Notes under the pieces: model-generated
Seen by the model: the letters and a program-made list of their open reading frames with translations, nothing else
What the model was told of the DNA's origin: nothing
Databases searched by the model: none
Position numbers and translations under genes: made by a program
NCBI GenBank assembly: GCA_013400975.1
Contig: WBMZ01011674.1
Location: 1 to 64,000, forward strand
Direction of reading: 5' to 3'
DNA length: 64,000 bases
Source of the DNA: Atrichornis clamosus
Taxonomy: Eukaryota > Chordata > Aves > Passeriformes > Menuridae
Shown: positions 10,701 to 25,700 of the stretch, in pieces
Layout: each line of letters opens with the position of its first letter
How positions within the stretch are numbered: position 1 is the first letter of the stretch

Positions 10701-13700
10701 CTTTGTATTTACTTACTTTCTAATTCTTTTATGGAGCAAGTTTTTTTACTCACTGCTTGCTGTCTTTTCCAGGCTGTGCTGCTGATTATAATAGTGAAAC
10801 AGATTGCCACAAAGGCACCTGTGAAACTCCACCAGTGAACTCTTTGTGGCATAGTGCTGGCGGTGATTGAAAAGTACATTAGAGCTTGCTGAAATTGAGT
10901 TTAATCTTAACCAAACTCTAGTTTAAATCAGGGTAGGCTTAAAAACAGTTTTTTCCTGAGGTTATCTCTTTTAAAAAAGAAGGCCTAGTGCTGCACAAAC
11001 AAAAAACCTCAACAAAACAAAAACTTAAAACACTGCTACCCTGTGAAATAATGCTATAAATCTTTCCATTCTGATTTCACTTGAAAGTATTGTGATTATA
11101 TTTCCAAGTTAGATTTCAGTATTGTTTAAATAGGTTTGTATTAAATTGACAGCATCAGGGTGAGCTGTTTGGGGGTTTTGGGTTTTTAGTGTTGAGTATT
11201 ACTTTAGCTGTTAGCAAGCCTAGTTATAAAATACACATTCTAGTATGGGGAAATCAGTTCAGGAAATGTGTTTGGTGGGTGTCCCTGAACTTTTTTATAA
11301 ATACAGTATTCTGTGGCTAATGAGAAATTGCAGAGCATTTAAGAAGAGTCTGGTCACTAACTGGGGATTGGCTAAATTGCTCCCACCTTTTCTTTACTGT
11401 CTTCAGTACACTTGTTCTTTGTGAACAAGTTAGCACTGATGATTAAAATACAGATTACAGTTTTTTGAGAGATGTTAGGTAAGCTTGTGTCAGGGCTGAA
11501 AGTATGTTGTGCTTCTTACATGACCTGCAGAGTTAACTAGCCTTCTGGCTTTGCGATAACAAAACAGAAAACTGAGGTTAATTTGTGTTTTGGTGTAAGA
11601 CTACTTAGTTGGTTTGGGATTTGGGATTTATTTTCTTTTGTGTCCACCTCCCTCAGCAGCATCGATGTTCTTTTTTTTCTATTTGGTCTTTTTTTCTTCA
11701 TCTTGAAGATTTTTGATGTTTGTGTAAACAATTGGTCAAAGCAACTTACTTGTAAGGTGACCAGTCTGTGTATTGACAAGAACAGACACAATAGAAAACT
11801 GCATTAGGAGGCAAGCCGTTGGGATTTGCAGTAAATATATTACAGAACACAAGTGCATTGCCGATACTGCTTGTTTAGCAGTTTGCAAGGGCAATGGTAG
11901 TATGGATTTTTGAATTAGAAGGGAAGGACTGATCTTTCTGTGTGCTGGAACATCAGTTGATGGCTGAGGATAAAATTGATTTAGAGAACAAAATGCTGCA
12001 ATCTCTATTTGTGCCGTTTTAAAGGCTTCTGCGGATTAGCAAGTAAAAACAAAAGATAGCTTTCAGTTTTGGAGAAGGGGAGCAAAAATGGGTATGCTTG
12101 TTCAGCTGCATCTTGATTAGGTATTAAGTCTGTGAGAAAACTTGCTTTTGTTAGCTCAAGAAAAAAAAAGACATCTGAAACTGGATGAGTTTTATGATAC
12201 GAGAAATTCTGCCTATTTATATATTTGTGTTTTAAGTGTTCTAAAGCTCCTGAAATGCTGTGCTCTCTGCTTCAAGACATGATGATCTCAACTTTAAGTA
12301 CAGAAGTTTGAATTACGTTGTTGGGGGGACGGGATGAAAACCCTACAGTTTCTTGGGAAAGATAACTTACAGAAAGATCATTCTTTTGTACTGTCACGCC
12401 AACAGTTCCCCTTTACAACAAAGCTTTTTGTTTTGTTAAAAAAAACCCCAACCAAATCAACATTTATCACTCTTAAATCTGTAAGGACATATGGGTATTC
12501 TGAATTTCTGTATTTGTAACTGGTTATAGGGTTTCCAGACATTACTTTGCAGACAGTAAACTAGAGTAGCTGTCTGTGGCCTCAAATTGTGAACATAATT
12601 TGCCAGTTAAGGAAACGCAAAATCTTCAGCAAGACCTATGGAAAGCTTTTAGGTTGTTTCTTTAAACTGTAATACAAACTGTAGAGTCACATCACTAAAG
12701 GGACTTATTGCCTCCCTGTGTCCCCTTAGCAGGATCAGCTATATCCCCAGTGTCTCTGGGGATAGCGTGCTTGTTCTATCTGTTAGGAAAGACTTCAACA
12801 GTAGTGGCAACCCTCAAGCTCTTCAGGTAGCAGATTGCTTTTATGACCATGCTGTTCAAGTGCTTCTTCTGTTACAATTTCAGTCTTTTCTGTTGCAGCT
12901 TCAGCTCTTTACTATGCATTTTCTTCACCCTGAATAAGGACAGCAAATCATTCCGCTGCCTTCCAGAACCACGCTGCATACCTCTAAAGCCGAGTGTTCA
13001 TTCTCTGAATGTTGTTGCCCAGCTGAAGCACAGTGCAGTGCTCCAGGGGAGGAAATGCCGTGCTGAGTAGCACAGAAGGTCTACTTGGGATACGGCTCAC
13101 TGTGGTGGCGGCCTTTTTTGCAACAGCATGCTATTGACTTACGTTCAACTTCTGATCCTCTGTGACCAAGAGACTCCTTCCTAAGGCCCATTATTTCCTT
13201 TTCTTTTATGTTCCTGTCTAGGCATGCTATGGGTCTTTATTCCTGTCCTTCTTTTTACTTTTTAGTCCATTTTTCCATTCACTGTAATGTGAGTTCTGAA
13301 GCTATTCTCCAGCATATTCTGTCTTTCTCAGCTTGAAACTCTCTGCAAATTGAGGATTAGGGTAAATGAAGAGAGCTTTATGCTTGTTAATGGGAAATAC
13401 TGAAAAATACCTGACATATCATGAATGCAGAACTTCTTAGTTTAAAAAAAAAAAAAAAAGAATTTATCCATACATGGTTTAATAATCAAGCAGTTTTGTC
13501 CTTGTTCCTGTGAAATTTTAGCTGTGCTGTGCTGCTAGTGTTGCTTCTAATATTGCTACGAGTGTTAAATTCTTAGTGAAGATATCAATATCATCTGCCC
13601 CTCTTACCTGTAATTCACCTTTTTGGACTTCGCATGATTCAGTTGTTTTTTGCTGAAAATACCTCTGAGCTATGGTTTATATCTGTTTCACTTAAATTTT

Positions 13701-16700
13701 TATGGATAAGAGGCTTTTTAATGTCTCAGATTTGAGGAATGGTAATTAAGCTGGAGTGTCTTTGCTCTTTCATTTACTGTGTTTTGTTAGACACTATCTT
13801 TTCATAGTTTCCTATCCACTTGACTTTTGAGGTTCTGCAAGGTGCCCACTAGCTGCTCAGTCTTCACTAACGTGATTTTTGTATTTCATCAGACCTAATT
13901 AATATGAAGATATTTTACCTGGAATTCTCTCACCTGTTTCCTTGCTGTTTAAGGTGCAATGTTGATCTTACTTAACTAGTAATTTATATTAAGTGTTTGT
14001 AATGATTCTAATACAGTTAATGTGCATGCAAAAAGGCATGGAGTTTCTGGCCTTCTTGGTGTCTCTTGACCATATCTTTCCTTTTCTAAATGCAGGAGTC
14101 AAACCTCTGACTATTCACTCTGTAAGCAGAAGCTTTACTTTAGCTGTTTCTTGCTACTGGCGTGTATGTGCTTGAGCTATATATGTTTATACTGCCGCGC
14201 TGGACTTAGTTTTCACTTCATGTTTGCTTTCCTGTTTGTGTGAAGTTAGTAAAGAATCTGGGATTTATTCTCTTGGCACAATTCCATTCTTCCTCTGTTT
14301 CCTCTCTCCCATCTGCCTCTACTCTTAGATGCATTAACTGTCATTCATACATGTCCTTAATTGTTTCCAAAAGAAAATGTCATCTCTCCATAATGCTGTT
14401 TTATCTCCCTTGTCAGTGGCAAGTCCTATAAAGCTGATTGTACCAGTTGACGTGTAATTTTCTGAAGTCTTACTGGCTTTTTCATTCTTCCTTCCTTTCC
14501 CAATCATTATAAACTCTGCAGTGATTGCAGTCTTAATCAAATTTGTTTCTATTTGGACAGTTTCAATCAGCTCTTATCTATTAGAATGCAATCTAGATGG
14601 TCTCTTTACTATTTTTGCTATTCTATAAGCAACAGAATATATGTAAAAAATAATAAAATGAGTAAAGAATTTACTGTCATGTTCCCAAAGTTTTGCTGAA
14701 AGATTTGCGAACCTTTCTCCCACATGGTGAAAATATCCATTATTTTCACCTTCCTTGCAAATCCTTTGTGGTGGATAGTTCTGCTAGTTGCTAACAAAGG
14801 AGTTGTCAATCCTCTTAACTTGTTATTCATTAGTGAGTCACCTGATGGCACCTGAAGCATTGATATGAATACTTTTTTAAGAGCTTAAATTGTTTTTTTC
14901 TTTCTGACTTGATAGATTATTTTGAAGCAGAGCTGTGAATGTACTAAGTATTGTAATATGGTGAAACTACATTTAAGGTAGAACAGTATATGTGACTTTC
15001 TTGGTAAGCCTAATTTGATAGTCATTTCTTAAGTCTGGTTGCAGCATATTGACCCCCCTCCTCTCCTGGTATTTCAGATCCTTGTCTTAATGTGTCTCTT
15101 TTGTTGAATGGCATGCTTGCTGTTCTAGTAGAGTCCAGGCTCTGTTACAGTCTTACTTGAATATTGATAGGAACAGAATCCTGCCTGGGAGTTTTGTTAT
15201 TGTCTTGGCTGCTCTAAATGTATGTGCTTGGTTTGAGGAACTTTATGCTCTCATGTTTAGAAACTCTTGTTTTCTCCAGCTTTGTAAGAGCTGTGACTTC
15301 TACCGCTATCCCAATGTGGCAAGTCCTGAAGATATTTGCAGAAATTGCAATGTGGCTTATGGGACTGAGAGCAAAATAGGAAGTCATTTTAAAATAACAT
15401 CCTAAACTAAATGAAGGCTCTTTCCTGATAGGAGTGTAGCAGTTACAGACATACTGCTTTTTATGCTGTTTTATCTTTCTGTTCTCTTTGTCTCCTCCTT
15501 GTTCCTGTGTACTGCAGTGTTGCTCAGTTGTCCAGAGCAAATTTAGTTCTTATTGTTCTTAAAGGTAATAATGCAAAGCGTGTTGGATATTTCTGGAGAA
15601 CCAGATGCTTCTAGAGCACTGTAACAGCAGATTAGAGTGTAGTCTGATGAGAAGAGTGGAACTGATCTGATAGGTTATGTCTCTCCCAGAAACCTTTGCT
15701 CCCATGTTTGTTCTCCTGATTCTTTAGGCTGCTCTCCTACTCGACGGATACTTCCTGTGAGTTTATTTAGCTCACTGATGTCGTGGTCCACTAAGCTGAT
15801 CCTTTCCCACCTTGTGTTATAGTAATGCTTTCTGCCTGACTAGTTGTGGAGATGTTGGACAGGTCTCTAGATGTCTCCAGCATGGTTCAAAGAAAGTGTG
15901 TCCCTGGGCACAAAGGTGGCAAAGACTTCTTCTGGATTGGAGTCACCCGTTGTCTCGCTCAGTGCCTCTTGGAATCTAAATAAAAGTGGGAACTCTGTGT
16001 GCTGTAAAACAGCTTGAAAGTAAAACAAAGCTGTGTGCTCACTTAGAGATTTAAATACTCTGTGTGTATTTAAGGTTAGCTTAGGCTTGGAAACTAAACA
16101 ATGGAACTTAAATTTAGATAAACACACCTTTTGTAGTTGTAGGTGCTTGAGCAAGATGGGCTGAAGTTGGATTAAAGGCGAAATGTGGTAACTGCCTAGT
16201 TTAGCCAAGTTTAAGAAGTCTTGACATTGTGAAGATATGTGAAAGGAGCACTTCGACATCCTGACAACAGCTTCTTTGTTGCCAGTTGGCTTTGTTTCAA
16301 CAGGATTTACAGCTGTAAATGGGATGGACAGTGTGTACAGTGGTTCATTGAGAGTTGCACACAGCCTCTCTCTCTTAATATAAAGCATTGAAATTAGACA
16401 TCTGAAATGTATCCAGTCACTTTACACTTGAATGGGGTCCAAATCTGTAGTAGATGCTTGGCAAGTGTAGCTGTTGTCTTGTGCATCATATGTAGCTTAT
16501 GTTTAAATTAATGTGACCTTTCTGTAATTTAAACTAACATCTAAGAGGATTCAGATAAATGTAGTTTAGATACTGAATTGAAACCCACTACTTTCACTTT
16601 GAAAACTACCTAGCATTCTATGGCTTCATCATTTTGAGTTTTTATTCTGTTAATATTTCTGCTACTTCTTCGTTTACACACTCCCACTTGCAATATGGTG

Positions 16701-19700
16701 GTATTTTGTTTTTTCATTGCTAAAGATTTTTCACACCAGTCTCCTGGGGTTTTAATATCATTATCTTGTGGGTGACTGATCTCAGAATTAAAATGAGTAG
16801 TACAAATATGGGACAGAGGGAAAGCTGTATTTGTTAATGATATGTTATGCTAAACTGACGAAGTTTGTGCCCAAAACACAGAGATTATTACAGTTGCTGA
16901 AATGAATGCTACCCATTGCTGTTTGTCAGATTGAATACCAAGTATCTGTTGAGAATAAACCTTCCCATTCCCTCCTATTGGTGAGAATATTAGTGGTGAC
17001 AGTGTTTGTAATTTAAAATATAGTTTGAAGGCCAACTTCCGCAGTTTGTCACAGGTTGGTTAATACGGCGGTAAAGGGGAGATGGATGTGGCTACTTGTG
17101 CAAGTCTATTACTCAGGAGGCCTGTAAATTTGATTGGCTGCTGCAGTTCTTCCAGAATCATTGGATTTGAGAGCAATAGAAAGATAAGATATCCAATTAC
17201 CCAAATGATTTGCAGGGTTAGCCAACATTGTCATGGAAACGTGAGTTGGAACAAATTAAATTTTAAGCAATAAAATAATCTTAAAGCACGTCTGGGAACA
17301 AGAAAATTTGGCAGTGGCACTTACCTGAATTGAATCTAAGCTTGACACGCTGTTGTTTGACATTGATATACTATGGGGGCCTAAACTTTTAAATGGCAAG
17401 TTGCCTTTATTTTTTTTTTCTTTTGCAGCCATTGCCAAAATGGAATGTAGTGTATTAATTTTAAATAAAAGGGCATTCATAATATATGCATATCTCTATG
17501 CTCAACCTGGATTCAATAACTCATGAACAGCAAAGTTCACAGAATGCTAGCCTTAATCATTTGAAGCTTTTGAGTGTTTAAGTTTTGAGATTTAATTATA
17601 ACTCCAACATCCCCTCATCCCCTGAATTCTTAGCAACAAATTTTTGGAAGTGCTGGAGTCTTGTTCTGTAGCAAGTACCAACAAAGCATGCAGAGAAATG
17701 CTTCTTTTTCTGTGATTGCTCTGTGAATATGTGTGCTTTCTGTTGTTCTTGAAGATCTTGATCATAAAAAGAAAGCCTTTGTCATTTAAGTACACTTCTT
17801 GTTTCAATGATTCTTCTGGAAAAATTTAAATACTAAATGCATACTAAAGTTCAGCACAAGACTAAAATATATACATGCAGTTTCTTACTGCATTTCACAA
17901 GTATTTGAAAGGGTTCTGGCTCGCAGCAGGGATTAAAAAAAAATGGTCAAGCATGTCCCATAAAGAGGGCTTTTATCCACATGCCTGTTAGACAGATGGA
18001 GATGAAAATTGGGCTGAGGTCAAGCCATTTGCAGCATTCTCATAGGCTTCGATTTTCTTCTCATCCCCACCACAGATAATCTCAAATGATTCAGTAATGA
18101 CCAAAAGTGCAACATTGACCTTTACTCCCCTGTGGATTACTGTGTTACATGCTGTAAATGGCAGGAAGTCCATTTTGTCCTTCCAGGAGGAGTTCAGTGT
18201 TGTACTTGGCTTTCTATGTGTTGAAAGTGTAAGCAGAGGCAGAGTGCTTAAGAATTACCTTCTAGGGGTTTTGTGAATGTGCTTTAACAGTATATTCCTT
18301 TCTGTGCATTAAAGGCTGATTCTCTGATTCTTTTGCTTGAAAGGACAGGCTTCTTTGGTGTTATCAGAATTTTGGTGGTTTTTTGCTTTACTTTTAATCA
18401 TGTTGTGCCTAAGCTGTATTCTTCTCAATTTAATTGCAAATTTGATTGTCAAAATAATAGAGTAAATAAAAATGTAATAAATGAGAATACATGAACCCAT
18501 CCTTAAGAACTGGTGATAGAGTGCTTTCAGATCTGATCTAACTTTGTAATACTGGAAGTTCAGTGCAAGAAAGGAGAACAAGCTTCTGACATAAAATGGA
18601 CATTTTTAGTTAAGTATGGCTTTGTAAAATAAGGTCTGGACACCTTTGAGAAGTCTCAGCATTCATAATATAGCAGCTGTTGCAGCACAACTGATTGCTA
18701 AAACTAATCTGTTGTAAGATTTAATTTTTACCTTAAATTGCCATGGAGGTTATAGCTAAAATTACTGCGAGACATGTATTGGTAGACACTGGTTGGAGCA
18801 AACCAAAAATTACTACTATTGAAACCTCTGAAGCTGAAAGGTGATTAACTAATTCTCCTCAGAGGAAATCCATCTTTTTCACTCAGAAGTGAGAATGCTG
18901 GTTTCCATAAGAGACGGCTTCTTGCATTAGTGCTAAAAGACACACGGGTGTTTGTTATGGTGTGAAAAAGAAAGTAGATACTTGTATTATACTTCCTTTT
19001 CATTTAAGTGCAAATATCTGTACTTTTCAAAAAATCATGTTGGTTTAAGTATGATACCTTACATGGTGCTTTGGAAAGTCCAGGCTATCAAAATGCAAAA
19101 TTATCTGGAATAGAGCATTGTTAAGGGAAACACTTCAATACTTTTTTCTAACAATGCAGAAGGAAAAAAAATTCAATTCTATAAACAAACTTTCTTAACT
19201 GCTTAGCAAAATGCCTTATTTAAATGAGTATTATATTTAGTAACTAGCCTGGCTGCTTTTGTTCTTTGTCATTATGTTAAGAATTCACTTTAGCAAGTGA
19301 ACAAGACAAACTTAAGTACTAACACTTGAGTTTGGCAATGGTTAGGTCAAAACATTTAAGTCCTTAACTAAATGGAACAAGCAAAAAAATTACACGAGTG
19401 AAGAGAAAAAAATCCATCAGCTCAACTTAATTTTACAAAATGCAGCTGAATTCCTTCATGTTAATTTTTAATGATACTTCAGGAAGGAGGGTAGCACTTC
19501 AGTCAGGGTTCTGACAAGCTAGTCATTTGCAAATAAATCAGAAGACAATCATTACAGCAGCTAGAACCAGTGAATGATGTAGTTTTGTTATTCTTTGATG
19601 GGCCTCGCACTCAAGTTCTCTATTAAAAATGAATGTATTCAAGAGGCTCTGCGTTAAGAACACAAACAATTAAGGGCACTTCAGATACTTTGCTAAGAGC

Positions 19701-22700
19701 TGCCACAGAGCTCGGAGGACTTTCTTGAGAGATGCAGGCTTCTGTAGTCTGCTTTACCAAGGAGCCAAAGAACACGGGTGATTAGTCATGTTTGTCTATG
19801 TTTGAGCAGCTTTTTACAAAGTTTCCTTTGTTTATTCATTCTTCGGACCTCTCTATATGTCTCAAGTTCAGCAGTTAGGTAATAGTTTTGTTATATTTGG
19901 AGGCCTTTAGAAAGAGGAGATAAGTACATTTATTTTAAGACTTTCAAATTCATGAGCCCCAGGTCTTAATCTAATGACACCAGTTACTGATGTCTAGTCT
20001 TGATTAACAAAATGCTCCTTGACTCCTTCAGAAAGGGGTTTTGCTTTTCAGAACGGATGTGTATACTCTCACAGGCATGCGCCCATGTACGCTTAAAGGT
20101 ATTTCATCTTAAAAAGTGAATGTATGTTGTCTTTTGAGCAGTTGGATTTATACTAAAAGTAACAAATGTTCCTTTTTCTCAATTCTGAAAACAACCTCCT
20201 GCAATTCTTGATCGGTAAAATTACGTGAATTGTGCATTAAAGCCTAACTTTCATAACTTGCTAGACAATGACAATACTTTTAAACATGTTTGTGAATAAG
20301 AATATTTGTTGCTTAATATTTGAGGGCAACAAACAGGAGATGCGTGAAATCACATAGTGGATACATTATTTTAAATACTTTAAATCTCTGTGTGAAATAA
20401 GTGGTAGGCAAATTGCCTTTTACATGCAAACAGGCTTTTGTAATGATTAGAACAGGAATATCAGTTTTCATTGTAGATATCTCTTGACTGGCATGTGTAA
20501 CAGCATCAAGAAATCTCAAAATAAGTTTATTTTACAGCAAATGCATTTAAGTTTACCTAGCACTGTGGTTGAAGTAAGATGGCTGTTCATATATGATCAT
20601 CAATGATACCCAGCTTTGGTAAAGACAAACTAAGGAGAATACTCTTTTTTTTTTTGTTCTGATATTAAGTCAGGCGTGATAGTACTAAGACAATAGTTTT
20701 AAAGGGGGATTGGTGTGGAAAGGGGGAAAGTTGATTATGCTCTCTTTTTTAGAAAATAAATTAAAAAGAAAAATCTAATTAGCCTGCATTGGAACTGATA
20801 ATTATCACGTGATGGATGTGATGTAGCATTCTTTTGTCTTACTATGTGATGTCATGTATGCTATGTTATTACAGTGTAGCTCAGATATTTGGGACTTGGG
20901 CAGAAAACCTCAGTAATATGGACAACTTGCATGTTTTATAGACTCTACTAAAAATAGGGCTGCATTTTATTTCCTTACAGCAACAATAAGAACACTTACC
21001 TCAGTACAGGGTGACTATTCAGTAGACACCAAGTGAGTTTCTTACTTTCTCTTTCCCCTCTTGTCACCTTCTGTGATTTATACTGGCTTCTGTCCTGAAA
21101 AACAGAGGTAATCCCATTGGTCTAGGGCAATTAACTCCTTGGGTCCTAAACATCTTAGCTAAACATCAGCCAAACAGATTGCTGTGTAACAGACTACCTT
21201 TCCATAGCTGACATACCCTACTTTCTAGAAAGACGTACTAGATATGTGGAAAATTGCCCTTTACTACATGTGTTTGGTTTTTTTTTTTTCCTTTGTTAAC
21301 AGAGAAGTACCAGCAAATTTGGTAATAGTTAAATCTGATAACCAGTAGCTGGTAACTTCCAAGTATTTGCTTTGCTATTATGTATGTAGCACTAGTACTA
21401 AAGGCTAAACATGGAATTATGGATATTTTATGTTTGTGGCCCAAACAGAACAGAAAAGACCAGTGTGGCACTCTGTGAAATGATAGCTTTTTCAGTTGAG
21501 AATAGATAAATTCCCCTTGTTGCAGGGGGTAAAGATTTTTTGTAAAGCAACTGTCACTTCATTGTCCTTAGTTAAAGAAAACCTTTTTATCCTAGGAAGA
21601 AACCATCCCAGAACTTCTTTGAAAGCTTCTGCAACACTTTGTAGAGTGGGTATGTCAAATACCAGGCTTTGGTCAGCTGGAGTGCTTCATGTTAGAGAGA
21701 TATGGTGTGTTATAAGACTAGATGCTGTCGTGTATTTTCCCAGTGTCTGTCAGAGGTTGGGAAAGAGGTATTAAAGCTTGCTGATGGTATTTAGATCCCA
21801 AATCACCTGTCTGCTGAGATATAAAAGGAGAGGGTGGATTTTGTATCCTAATTATTGTGTGACTGATGTATAAGGATCAACATATCACCGTGACTTCCTA
21901 AAAAACCTCAGAATTACAGGAGGAAATGGCTTGGCAGAAGAGCTAGCAGTTTTAGTCTGACTTACTTAGATGAGTTTCTCTTTGCTCAGGTTTAATATAT
22001 ATCGTTTCATAAATGACCTCTTGTTTCTTCTGTCTTAAAACATTAAGAAAACCCCCAACTAATCCAGAAATATCTTTATGAGTTAGTTGTACAACAGAGA
22101 CTGACAGGAGCTGTTTAGTGTCTTCTATGTAGTCTGTCCTCTTGTCTGGATGCTAATTTTGCATTTGTGCAGGCGTGCTACCGTGACTGAAGTAGCTGCT
22201 TTTAAGGAAAACTGAGGAAATTGTATAAGTATCTTGAGGGTTAATTGTAATGGTGGTTTTGAATGATGGGCAGATGTGTAGGTCTGAAAAGCTGTAAGCA
22301 CAGGCAGCACTGAGTAATGAGAGAAAAAGATCCCTTAACCCCACCAGAAATCCACTGTGTAAGCTGACATGCCAAAATGGGAGATGCAGAAGTAGAGCAT
22401 ACATAAAGCTGCTGAAAAGTGGGACTCAAACTCTTCGTCCTGCTGTAATCTCTGATCTCACTGAAGGATTGTTGTGTTCTTTCCTGGTTCCTAACCTTGC
22501 TCTCCTGCTGCTCATGGTTTCACAAATTTGCTGTTATAGACTATCATGTTTTCTGATTTTTTTTTCTTGTTTGCATTATTTTAATTCTCTTTCAATCTGG
22601 ATTTTGTCTCCATTCATCCTCACTTCTATTTTGGTATTTCTTTTGTTCTACTGGTGGTGTGTTTCAGTCACCAAAACTAGTTTTACCTTCTAATAGGCAG

Positions 22701-25700
22701 ATAAAATTGATCATGAAAGAAACATTTTTCTTCCATGCCTGTTGCCTTCATATTATGCTGCTTGATAATTTGAGTAATAATAAATCTACCTTTTAAAAGG
22801 CTTTATCTTTGACTTAATGGATTTCAAAATGCTCTATTTGTTAATGAACTATATACAATGTCTATACAGATTAGGTGCTTTAGACATTGGCAGATGTCGT
22901 AGAGTAGCTAACTAAATCTCTTTCCTCATCTGGGCTTTTATATTAAGTATTTATATTTGCGGTGGTATGAAAACTGGGTATTTTTTTGGTTACTTTCTTA
23001 GCTGTCTGAATTTAATATACTCCTGCATACTAGTTAATATATGTCAAACCCCTAAAATGCAGTTTTTAATCAAAATACTTTTCCTCTGTAGACAGAAATC
23101 GCCAAGAGATTGAATACAATTTGTGCACAAGTCATCCCATTTTTGTCTCAGGAAGTAAGTAAAACTGTTCAGCTGTTAAAGTGCAATTATGTTGTTTTTC
23201 TGTTTGCAAATTAGCTAGTTTTAAGATGTTAATTTTATCACAATACGCAAGTGTAAGGAACATCTGTTGTAGCTGAAGTGTGCAAACCCCCTGCTAATTT
23301 GGTCTAACAAATCTGAGTTCAAACTGGTGACAATGGCTCAGCCTCATTCATTGCCTGAGGAGAGTGGGACTCTGTAAAATAGTAGCAATACAAGAAAACG
23401 CTTTCACTTCTAACCGTGGTGATTGCTTATTGTATATTCAGTTGTCAAATGTAGATCTAGTGAAATAAACATGCTCATGTTCTCTATATAATTTGTATCA
23501 AGGGTGAGTATTTAGCTCAGATGCAAACACTGCTTAAGGTTGTAAACCTACATTTGGTCTAAATGACTGTGATTTTAGCATGTTGTGGGCAGCTGCTGTT
23601 ACATTTTGAAGCTTGTTACATTTTCAAACTCCACAGTTTTACAAAGAGTATTTGTAATTCTTGAATTCAGTGAAGCGCTTTTCCCTGTTTGAAATTTCAG
23701 TAGGTTCTGCTATGTGGGCACAGATTATATAAATGTTAAAATTGACACTGGTGTAAAGTTGACATTATTGTCCTGTCAACTCAATTAAAAATGATTATTC
23801 ATTTGCCAGAAAATTAATAATGAAGTGGCAGGGACTAAGAGATAAGATGGCTGCCTTCAAGGCTCTTCTTTCCTTTTGAACAGGTGAGAAATAAGACATT
23901 GTTACCTTTTGCCTGCATGAGATGTCTTGCAATAGGTAGTCCAGGCTTCTGCAGATAAACTGGTTATTCAAGTGTTCGTGATCCTGGTTTGATTTGGTGT
24001 GGTCAAAACCTTAACACAAATTCCTCCCTATACCCCTTCTTCTTTTAATAGCATCAGCAACAAGTGGCCCAAGCTGTAGAACGTGCCAAACAAGTGACCA
24101 TGGCTGAGCTGAATGCCATCATCGGGGTACGTGGCCTTCCAGGTCTACCTCCTACAGTGTGTATAACTTGCTTTCATATCTTACTGCTTTGCTATTATTA
24201 AAATAAACATTATGTTTTGATATCTAACACTGTTTTGAAGCCCAGTGTTGCTGAAGTGTTTGTGCTTCACACATGTTTTAGCAGGGATAAAGGTAATAGT
24301 TTTCTTTGTCAGAACATCATTTTGTTTAGCAATGCTGCATGTAACAAAACTTTTGGTGCAAGAAATATAATTATTAGGAGAGTTGCTTGTTTATTTATAG
24401 GTATTGTAAGTCAGTTGAGCTAGATACTTTTTCCTCATGCTTTTTGTGGCACTAGAGTTCTTGGAGCTTATACAACTATTCATTCTTCTTTCCTTTTCTT
24501 GTGAATCTTTCATGAATTTTAAATTAGCAAGCTGCTGAATAGAAACTTCACTTGCTTTTGAAGTAGTATTAATTGTCTGACACAGTGTTCTAATAGCCTT
24601 TCACCAAGAATGTGCTTTTAAATATGCTAAAAAAAGTTAATACTACTTGCTTGTGACTGGTTGTCAATCACAAGTCATTTGCTTTGTATTAATGAACTTT
24701 TTGAACCATACATTCCTTCCACTGTATGAGTTCATTTCCCCTGCCACTAAGTCTAGAATATTTCTCATGTTTTCTGCCCTTCTGACCAAGTGAAAGAAGT
24801 AGCCGAAACAAGAACCTGTCCTTTCTGATTTTATTCATATGTGAGCGCCTTGAGCGGATTCAAATTACTCATTTATCAATTTATGTTAATTGCTTGTGAG
24901 AAGATGCCCTGCTGGTCTTTATAGTTCCCTCAGACACTTTGTAATGATAATTAGACATGCTGCTGTACGGATTAACAGTGCCATAGTCCAATGACGTCTA
25001 CAGACAATGGAACCAGTTAATCCATCTGTGCTTAAAATTACATCCCAACTGGAGATGGAAAAAAAAAAATAGGAGTGAGGGAGGATTAAAAGAATGAGCC
25101 TCAGCTTGAAAATGCTCCTTTCATCAGTTTCTCAATTGCAGATCTGCAGTCGGTTTGCCTGTGGTAAGCTATTGGCAGTCAATTAGGTGAAATAAACTGG
25201 GAGGGTGACCTTCATTTCCTTTTAATAGCTTTTCCTCCCTGAAATGGGGAGCTTCAGTGGATTTTCAGCTTAAATTTTATTCAAGCTGCTTTATTACACT
25301 TGACAGATTAGCTTTGCATAAACATACCCCCCCTTCAAATCTGTGCTGTTTTTCCTTCGTATCAAATTTTGACTGTTACTTAGTTGATTTGCTAATCACA
25401 TCTTAGAAACCCACACAATTACATCTGTATTTGTCAGAATCTCCTCCATGCTTTGCTTGTGTAATGAATTAGTTTATGAATACCCAATTTGATCTTTGAA
25501 ATACAGCACATGTACGTTTGTGGTATTTGATTAGCAAAGATAGAGAACTGTACTTTCTTACATTTTTTTAAAACAAATCACTTCTTAAGGATGAAAATGG
25601 AATGGAAAACCCTTCTTAATAAACTAGTTTTAAAGAAGAGTTTATGCAGTAAAAGGAAACATGTATTAAAATATTTAAAAACATTCTTTCTCACCTTAGA

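Larger units (their letters stand above)
4211..23091 (+). other. TLE1: TLE1 intron 4 (18.9 kb)
   Basis: A large intron in the Q-domain region. It holds a T/G-rich tract near 4,475-4,575, T-rich tracts near 5,379-5,417, decayed CR1 remnants at about 9.5-10.4 and 13.1-13.4 kb, an A16 run at 13,444-13,459, and long stretches of AT-rich, apparently unique DNA. Candidate regulatory blocks lie near 6.15-6.48, 19.2-19.6 and 20.76-20.88 kb. The small open frames in it have no recognised family and no splice or promoter support. Confidence 0.9.

Noticed and set aside
15157..15405. 82-codon frame with a CxxC...CxxC pattern that looks zinc-finger-like
   Set aside because: The cysteine spacing fits no family I can name, there is no promoter or splice support, and one such frame in 64 kb of intron is expected by chance. 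A translated search against bird proteins would settle it.
17988..18173. 61-codon minus-strand frame with protein-like composition
   Set aside because: I could not match it to any family, and no flanking exon structure or processed-pseudogene poly(A) tract is visible.
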